Shown piece after piece: positions 58,974 through 64,000 of a DNA stretch of 64,000 nucleotides. The notes beneath the pieces are model-generated. The model did no database searches. It saw only the letters and a program-made list of their open reading frames with translations, and was not told the origin of the DNA. The DNA comes from Salsuginibacillus kocurii DSM 18087 (lineage in GTDB: Bacteria; Bacillota; Bacilli; Bacillales; Marinococcaceae), in assembly GCF_000377705.1 (NCBI RefSeq), contig NZ_KB898623.1, forward strand, positions 402,684 to 466,683, given 5' to 3'. Within the stretch, counting starts at the first letter, position 1. The number at the start of each line of letters is the position of its first letter. The position numbers were made by a program, and so were the translations under genes.

Positions 58974-60692
58974 TTAGTCCTCCATCGTTGATAAATCACC
59001 GGTAGGAAGGTCAAGCTCCCAGGCTTTTAGGACGCGGCGCATAATTTTACCGCTTCGTGTTTTTGGAAGCTTGTCCCGGAATTCGATTTCACGTGGCGCA
59101 GCATGGGCGGCCAATCCTTTTTTAACGAACGTACGGATATCCTCTTTCATGTCTTCTGTAACATCATATCCATCTCGAAGAGCCACAAACGCCTTAATGA
59201 TCTCTCCGCGTACAGGATCAGGCTTGCCAATCACACCTGCTTCAGCTACAGCTGGATGTTCGACCAATTTACTTTCAACCTCAAACGGGCCGACACGTTC
59301 ACCTGCTGTCATAATGACATCATCAATGCGTCCCTGGAACCAGAAATAGCCGTCTTCGTCCATGTACGCAGAATCACCTGATACATACCAGTCACCAAGC
59401 TCAAAGTAACTGTTATACTTTTCAGGATTGTTCCATACGGCGCGCATCATGGATGGCCAGCCTTTTTCAAGAGCAAGGTTCCCCATACGGTTCGGTGGCA
59501 GTTCATTACCTTGATCATCAATGATAGCTGCTTTCGTACCTGGAAGAGGTTTGCCCATTGAGCCTGGCTTGATTGTCATGCAAGGGTAATTACAGATCAT
59601 CTGCGCGCCCGTTTCCGTCATCCACCATGTGTCATGGATGCGTAAATCAAAGACTTTCTCTCCCCACCGAACCACTTCAGGATTCAATGGCTCCCCAACA
59701 CTTAAAATATGGCGAAGCGAAGATAAATCATATTCTTTTATAATTTCATCTCCTGCACTCATCAGCATTCTGAAGGCTGTAGGTGCACTATACCAAACGC
59801 TTACATTATACCGGTCAAGCGTTTCATACCAATCCTGGGGACTGAAACGCCCACCGCGCACAACGTTTGTTACGCCGGCTAACCACGGGCCAAAGATGCC
59901 ATACGAAGTTCCTGTTACCCAGCCTGGGTCAGCAGTACACCAATAGACATCTCCTTCTTTAAGGTCGAGTACCCATTTGGCAGTTTGGTAATGCTGCAAC
60001 ATCGCATAATGGACGTGATAAACTCCTTTTGGCTTTCCAGTAGAACCTGAAGTATAGTGTAAAATTAATCCATCTTCTTTATCTACCCATTCTACCTCAA
60101 AGTCAGAGGAAGCTTTCTCCATATGGGCAGTAAAATCATAGTATGGCCCTTCTTCTTTAACCTTGTCCCCATATACAAATACCGTATCTAATGCTGGCAG
60201 ATCATCCACAGGCACACGTTCAAGCAGCGCTGGCGTAGTAACCAAACCTTTGGCTTCACTGTCTTCAAGACGATCACGCACAGCACCTTCCATAAACGCC
60301 TCAAACAATGGCCCTACGATCGCCCCAACTTTAAGGGCGCCAAGCAGTGCAAAATAGAGTTCCGGAGATCTTGGCATAAAGATGAACACGCGATCACCTT
60401 TAGAAATGCCTGCTTCTTTCATCATATTGGCAGCTTTATTTGTTTGTTCTTTCATCTCTAGGAACGTATATGATTCATCTCGTGTTCCATCGCTATAATA
60501 AAGTGCTACCTGGTCTTTCTTATTAGGATTATCAGCGTGACGGTCGATGGCTTCATGCGCCATATTGATTTTGCCGGTTTGACTCCATGAAAATTCTTTT
60601 TCCACTTCAGCCCAGTCAAAATCCTTGGCCGCATCTTCATAACTTTTTAGGTTGAAATCTCCCGTTTTTGGCGGAAGCGCTTGCAACTTCAT
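58974..60692 (-). CDS. acsA: Acetyl-CoA synthetase
   Basis: Activates acetate to acetyl-CoA through an acetyl-AMP intermediate. 572 residues, equal to B. subtilis AcsA. The phosphate-binding loop is YTSGSTGKPKG near 215, and DTWWMTETG near 335 is the adenylate motif. K549 in PKTRSGKIMRR is the conserved lysine that AcuA acetylates in B. subtilis to switch the enzyme off. Divergent from acuABC, whose products make and remove that mark. GAGAGGGAG before ATG. Confidence 0.96.
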   Translation of the reverse strand: MKLQALPPKTGDFNLKSYEDAAKDFDWAEVEKEFSWSQTGKINMAHEAIDRHADNPNKKDQVALYYSDGTRDESYTFLEMKEQTNKAANMMKEAGISKGDRVFIFMPRSPELYFALLGALKVGAIVGPLFEAFMEGAVRDRLEDSEAKGLVTTPALLERVPVDDLPALDTVFVYGDKVKEEGPYYDFTAHMEKASSDFEVEWVDKEDGLILHYTSGSTGKPKGVYHVHYAMLQHYQTAKWVLDLKEGDVYWCTADPGWVTGTSYGIFGPWLAGVTNVVRGGRFSPQDWYETLDRYNVSVWYSAPTAFRMLMSAGDEIIKEYDLSSLRHILSVGEPLNPEVVRWGEKVFDLRIHDTWWMTETGAQMICNYPCMTIKPGSMGKPLPGTKAAIIDDQGNELPPNRMGNLALEKGWPSMMRAVWNNPEKYNSYFELGDWYVSGDSAYMDEDGYFWFQGRIDDVIMTAGERVGPFEVESKLVEHPAVAEAGVIGKPDPVRGEIIKAFVALRDGYDVTEDMKEDIRTFVKKGLAAHAAPREIEFRDKLPKTRSGKIMRRVLKAWELDLPTGDLSTMED

Positions 60693-60733
60693 ATATCCAT
60701 CTCCCTCTCTGTTATGTAGTAGCTTACAATTGT

Positions 60734-60762
60734 ATTATAATATATTATGAATTTTTGTTCAA
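60734..60762 (-). promoter_or_regulatory. Promoter of acsA
   Basis: On the minus strand TTGAAC (60757-60762) and TATAAT (60734-60739) are exactly 17 bp apart, about 42 bp before the start. I did not find a convincing cre site, though CcpA represses acsA in B. subtilis. Confidence 0.8.
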
Positions 60763-60871
60763 TTTATAATATTGTTTTTGTTTCATAACCGAGCCAATTT
60801 CATAATGACGTTTTATGAGCAATAAAACGAATGATATCTATTGATTTTTATTTATTATACAGAATTTAAAA

Positions 60872-61016
60872 AGTGGCTGACACGTAAGACGGCGACTCCG
60901 AGAGGATAAAGCGCAGTCTGAAGATACACTTTTCCGATGAGTTAGCTGAAGACAAGCCCTCGGGAAAGCGTCCGACTGAAGTGAGGGGCACCTTCGTTAT
61001 TCGGAAGTTAACATCT
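60872..61016. repeat. Degenerate Bacillaceae-type intergenic repeat
   Basis: This stretch contains GGCGACTCCGAGAGGATAAAG and GGGAAAGCGTCCGACTGAAG-like wording. It resembles, from memory, the abundant imperfect repeats found between genes of many bacilli (GCGACTCC...GGAAAAGCG...GAAAGCG...CGTCTGGAG). CTTTTCCG (60929-60936) can pair with CGGGAAAG (60961-60968). No coding value. It lies between acsA and acuA and is much richer in G+C than both sides. Confidence 0.45.
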
Positions 61017-61060
61017 TATTTTAATGATGAAATCCATTCAACCGGAAAACTTAGATGAGT

Positions 61061-61090
61061 TTGTCCATTTTAAAAGTGATCATGTATAAT
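61061..61090 (+). promoter_or_regulatory. Promoter of acuABC
   Basis: TTGTCC (61061-61066) and TATAAT (61085-61090) are 18 bp apart, about 43 bp before the acuA start. Confidence 0.7.
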
Positions 61091-61132
61091 GAAGACATGC
61101 TTATATTTTCAGAAAATTAAAGGTGGTTCCCT

Positions 61133-61765
61133 ATGATCCATAAAAAAACATATTTTTCGAGGGAAATTCCCTACAAGGATCGTTCATTACTTATTGAAGG
61201 ACCTATTTCTGGCCAAAAAATTCATGAGTATGATTTCCATGAGGGGCTTGTTGCCTTCAGGCCGCCAAAAGAACAGAAAAAGGCTCTGATTGGAATTGCC
61301 GATCTTCCTGAAGGCCGCATCAATGCAGCGGTCGACGGTGATATGATTGTTGGGTACGTTACTTTTGTCTATCCTGACCCACTCGAAAGATGGTCAGAAG
61401 CAAACCTTGATAATTTACTTGAACTAGGGGCAATTGAAATTGCTCCAGAATACCGGGGGGCAAAGCTAGGGTCAAATTTGCTTGAACTCTCGATGTTAGA
61501 TGATGCGATGGAAGACTACATTATTATTACTACTGAATATTACTGGCATTGGGATTTAAAAGGAAGCGGTTTATCAATCTGGGATTACCGAAAAGTAATG
61601 GAAAAGATGATGAATGCAGGTGGACTGGAATGGATGGCCACCGATGACCCTGAGATCTCTTCTCATCCTGCTAACTGCCTCATGGTTAGAATCGGAGAAC
61701 GAGTGAGCCACAACAACGTCTTTGAATTTGATGCTGTCCGCTTTACGAACCGCTTTATGTTTTAA
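61133..61765 (+). CDS. acuA: Acetyltransferase AcuA (GNAT)
   Basis: Acetylates and thereby inactivates AcsA. 210 residues, the length of B. subtilis AcuA; GNAT fold with AIEIAPEYRGAKLGSNLLEL near 101-120 (acetyl-CoA-binding R/Q-x-x-G-x-G/A variant). Start ATG after AAAGGTGG. First gene of the acuABC operon. Confidence 0.93.
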   Translation: MIHKKTYFSREIPYKDRSLLIEGPISGQKIHEYDFHEGLVAFRPPKEQKKALIGIADLPEGRINAAVDGDMIVGYVTFVYPDPLERWSEANLDNLLELGAIEIAPEYRGAKLGSNLLELSMLDDAMEDYIIITTEYYWHWDLKGSGLSIWDYRKVMEKMMNAGGLEWMATDDPEISSHPANCLMVRIGERVSHNNVFEFDAVRFTNRFMF

Positions 61766-61801
61766 CTGCTTTAGCCATCATTTTACAGGAGGAGAGGTTT
61801 T

Positions 61802-62449
61802 ATGCTCGTAGAAGAAATTATGAACCAAAATGTCCAGTACTTAACAAAAACAGATACTATTGAAGATGCCATTCATACCATGAACCAATATCGTATACGC
61901 CATATTCCCATTGTAGATAAGGAAAAAAAGTTGATAGGAATTGTATCGGACCGAGACGTGCGTGATGCAAGTCCTTCTATTTTTCATGCTGAAGAACACC
62001 TTGAGGATTTTAAGAAACCTCTCAAAGAAATTATGGTTTATCCTGTAGTGACCGCTCATCCCCTTGATTTTGTAGAAGAAGTGGCTTCTGTCTTATATGA
62101 ACATGATATTAGTGCTCTCCCTATTGCTGCAGATGACGACACCTTAGTTGGCATGATTACTGAAACCGATATCTTACATACGCTTGTAAAACTTACGGGT
62201 GCCCACCAGCCAAGTTCACAGATTGAAATCCAGGTGCATAATGTAGCTGGTCAATTAGCTGATGTAGCTGGCATCTTTAAAGAACGAGGTGTAAATGTAA
62301 CAAGTGTCTTAGTTTATCCACATACAAATCCTGAGTACAAAATTCTCGTCTTCCGTCTCCAATTAATGGACCCGAGAGAAGTTATTAACGTACTTAAAGA
62401 AGAAGGTTATCACATTAAATGGCCGACAGGTCCGGAGGTTCATCCATGA
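61802..62449 (+). CDS. acuB: AcuB, CBS-ACT domain protein
   Basis: 215 residues with two CBS domains (about 1-58 and 72-132) and a C-terminal ACT domain (140-210). The role in acetoin use and acetate metabolism in B. subtilis is known only genetically; the domains suggest ligand sensing. Shares its stop with the start of acuC (ATGA). AGGAGGAG precedes ATG. Confidence 0.9.
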   Translation: MLVEEIMNQNVQYLTKTDTIEDAIHTMNQYRIRHIPIVDKEKKLIGIVSDRDVRDASPSIFHAEEHLEDFKKPLKEIMVYPVVTAHPLDFVEEVASVLYEHDISALPIAADDDTLVGMITETDILHTLVKLTGAHQPSSQIEIQVHNVAGQLADVAGIFKERGVNVTSVLVYPHTNPEYKILVFRLQLMDPREVINVLKEEGYHIKWPTGPEVHP

Positions 62450-63609
62450 TTAACAATTCTGTCTTTATTTATTCTGAAGAGCAGCTAACGTATAAATTTA
62501 ATGACGATCATCCATTTAATCATATTCGTCTTCAATTAACCAAGGACCTTCTTCAAGACATGAACGCGTTATCTTCTACTCAATTACTTGCACCACGAAT
62601 TGCTACAGATGAGGAAATTGGCCTCATCCATGATCCTGGCTATATTGATGCGGTCAAAAAATGTGGCCATGGCGGTCTATCAATTGGAATTGCAAACAAT
62701 TATGGTTTAGGGACTGAGGACGTCCCAATGTTTGCAAATATGCATGAAGCTTCAGCTTTGCTGGTAGGAGGAACTCTGCAAGCTGTTGAAGAAGTAATGG
62801 AAGGCCGTGCAGCACACGCCTTGAATTTAGGAGGAGGCTTGCATCACGGTTTTAGAGGCAAAGCTTCTGGATTTTGCATCTATAATGATAGCTCGATTGC
62901 TATTGAATATTTACGCAAAGTATATGGAATGCGCGTTCTTTACATTGATACAGATGCTCATCATGGGGATGGGGTACAATGGGCGTTTTATGAAGACCCG
63001 GACGTCTGCACCCTTTCAATCCATGAAACAGGGCGCTATCTCTTTCCGGGGACCGGTACTGTTAATGAAAAAGGACAAGGGAAAGGATTTGGTTTATCGA
63101 TCAACGTACCTGTGGATGCCTTTTCAGAAGATGAATCTTTACTTGAGATGTATGAAACTGCTGTATGGGAAGTGGCTGACTTCTTTAAACCAGACATTAT
63201 TGTAACTCAAAACGGGGCTGATGCTCACTATTACGACCCATTAACCCATTTATCTGCCTCTGTTCGTTTTTTCAAAGAAATTCCCCGCATTGCTCATGAA
63301 ATTGCTCATGACTACTGTGATGGTAAATGGGTAGCAGTAGGAGGGGGAGGATATGATATTTGGCGAGTTGTCCCCAGAGCATGGTCTTTCATATGGTTAG
63401 AGATGGAAGAGAAACTTGAAGAAGCTACGGGCCCTTTGCCTACAAGCTGGCATAAGAAATGGCAGCCTCATGCTCCTGTTAAGCTTCCTGAAGCGTGGGA
63501 AGACCCTTCCTCCCTCTATCCGCCTATCCCAAGACGTGATGAAATTAATGAAAAGAACCATAAAACACTTGAAAAAGCTTTATTTCATATCCGCAACGAA
63601 CGTAAGTAA
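62446..63609 (+). CDS. acuC: AcuC, histone-deacetylase-like protein
   Basis: Deacetylates AcsA and so reactivates it. 387 residues of class I HDAC type. The active His pair is in GGGLHHGFRG near 133-141, zinc ligands in DTDAHHGDG near 171, and ADAHYYDPL near 250. The last Gly-rich motif VGGGGYD is near 298. Start set at ATG 62446 inside the acuB stop, with GGAGG seven bases upstream; the open frame begins earlier inside acuB. Cytosolic enzyme. Confidence 0.93.
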   Translation: MINNSVFIYSEEQLTYKFNDDHPFNHIRLQLTKDLLQDMNALSSTQLLAPRIATDEEIGLIHDPGYIDAVKKCGHGGLSIGIANNYGLGTEDVPMFANMHEASALLVGGTLQAVEEVMEGRAAHALNLGGGLHHGFRGKASGFCIYNDSSIAIEYLRKVYGMRVLYIDTDAHHGDGVQWAFYEDPDVCTLSIHETGRYLFPGTGTVNEKGQGKGFGLSINVPVDAFSEDESLLEMYETAVWEVADFFKPDIIVTQNGADAHYYDPLTHLSASVRFFKEIPRIAHEIAHDYCDGKWVAVGGGGYDIWRVVPRAWSFIWLEMEEKLEEATGPLPTSWHKKWQPHAPVKLPEAWEDPSSLYPPIPRRDEINEKNHKTLEKALFHIRNERK

Positions 63610-63626
63610 CTACCTTGCACCACTAA

Positions 63627-63668
63627 AAAGCTACCGCAGTAGAAGTTCCTGTTCACTGCGGCAGCTTT
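63627..63668. terminator. Bidirectional terminator between acuC and motS
   Basis: AAAGCTACCGCAGT (63627-63640) pairs with ACTGCGGCAGCTTT (63655-63668), one mismatch, with T on both sides. It ends acuABC and the convergent motS transcript. Confidence 0.8.
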
Positions 63669-63675
63669 GTTTAAG

Positions 63676-64000
63676 TTATTCTTCTTCTACTTCTTCAGCC
63701 CGTAATTCTTCTTCATAAGAAGGGTCAGAAACGATGAGAACCACTCGTCTGTTTTGCCGAAGATTTTCCTCCGAATCATTCGGTGCCACCGGACGAGTAT
63801 CTCCATAACCTGTGGCAACAAAACGGTCCCCAGGTAAACCTTCCTCTTCTGTTAAGTACCGAATCACACTGCTGGCACGAGCACCTGACAGTTCCCAATT
63901 AGACGGATATCGTTCAGTAGAGATCGGTCGGTCATCTGTATGACCTTCTACTTCTACCATATTGGAAACATTATTTAATAAAGTCGAGACTTTACTCAAG
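63676..64000 (-). CDS. motS: Flagellar motor protein MotS, C-terminal part
   Basis: Partial gene: the frame stays open to the window edge, so only the last about 107 residues are seen and the N-terminus with its membrane helix lies outside. The part shows an OmpA/MotB peptidoglycan-binding domain (EVEGHTDDRPI, SNWELSGARASSV, VATGYGDTRP, NRRVVLIV) and an acidic tail. The position after acuC is that of motP-motS in B. subtilis, the sodium-driven stator, which would fit a saline habitat. The choice between MotS and MotB rests on that context. Confidence 0.8.
   Translation of the reverse strand, partial: LSKVSTLLNNVSNMVEVEGHTDDRPISTERYPSNWELSGARASSVIRYLTEEEGLPGDRFVATGYGDTRPVAPNDSEENLRQNRRVVLIVSDPSYEEELRAEEVEEE

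Noticed and set aside
60763-61060. cre site for CcpA between acsA and acuA
   Set aside because: Several CG-centred words were tried (for example GGGAAAGCGTCCGA) but none keeps enough of the consensus.

Overview
This window is chromosomal core sequence from a Bacillaceae (Firmicutes), most likely a halophilic or alkaliphilic Bacillus relative. The gene order matches the polA-phoPR-citZ-pyk-accDA-dnaE-ytr/ytk-argGH-ackA-rpsD-tyrS-acsA-acuABC-motS block of Bacillus subtilis and B. halodurans almost gene for gene. Strong AGGAGG ribosome binding sites, hairpin-plus-T terminators and a tyrosine T-box agree with this. The secreted or surface proteins have long Asp/Glu-rich stretches (SodC lipoprotein linker, tail of the class A penicillin-binding protein), which suggests a saline habitat. 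I see no prophage, insertion sequence, CRISPR array, rRNA or tRNA gene.

Layout. 1-542: tandem hairpin-forming repeats without a gene. 586-4739 (minus): mqnC (futalosine route to menaquinone), then the replication-restart genes dnaI and dnaB behind nrdR. 4905-11051 (minus): gapB with a paired CcpN-like operator, coaE, ytaF, mutM, polA. 11175-13057 (minus): an hflK-hflC pair between polA and phoR, two genes that are neighbours in B. subtilis. 13602-16078: phoP-phoR. 16583-17275 (plus): a Cu/Zn superoxide dismutase lipoprotein inserted between phoP and mdh. 17397-20813 (minus): citZ-icd-mdh, the TCA operon. 21095-25259: ytwI, fxsA, pyk, pfkA. 25746-30026 (minus): accD-accA, a FadR/GntR-type regulator and a malic enzyme with a near-perfect FadR-type operator at its promoter. 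30140-33466: dnaE. 33586-42790: ytrH, ytrI, nrnA, ytpI, ytoI, ytkL, ald, an atypical short-chain dehydrogenase, several small genes and a universal stress protein. 42919-45506 (minus): argG-argH with tandem ARG boxes. 45890-51946 (minus): a Lon-family protease followed directly by an EcsC-family gene, then ackA and ytxK. 52258-53098 (plus): rpsD with a long autoregulatory-type leader. 53455-55640: an XRE regulator with membrane segments, and tyrS with its T-box. 55785-58781 (plus): a class A PBP. 58974-63609: acsA divergent from acuABC. 63676-64000: the C-terminal part of motS, cut by the window edge.

The genes join into a central carbon unit: lower glycolysis (pfkA, pyk) and its gluconeogenic counterpart (gapB), acetyl-CoA use (accDA, citZ, icd, mdh), anaplerosis (malic enzyme) and acetate exchange (ackA, acsA with its AcuA/AcuC acetylation switch). 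Around it lie DNA replication and repair genes (polA, dnaE, dnaB/dnaI, mutM, nrdR). I found no clearly new biological system. The points most worth following up are the hairpin repeats at the left edge, the regulatory palindromes (CcpN pair, FadR-type site, pfkA palindrome, ARG boxes), an untracked 58-residue gene at 42019-42195, a structured element at 49284-49360 and an SDR lacking its catalytic tyrosine.
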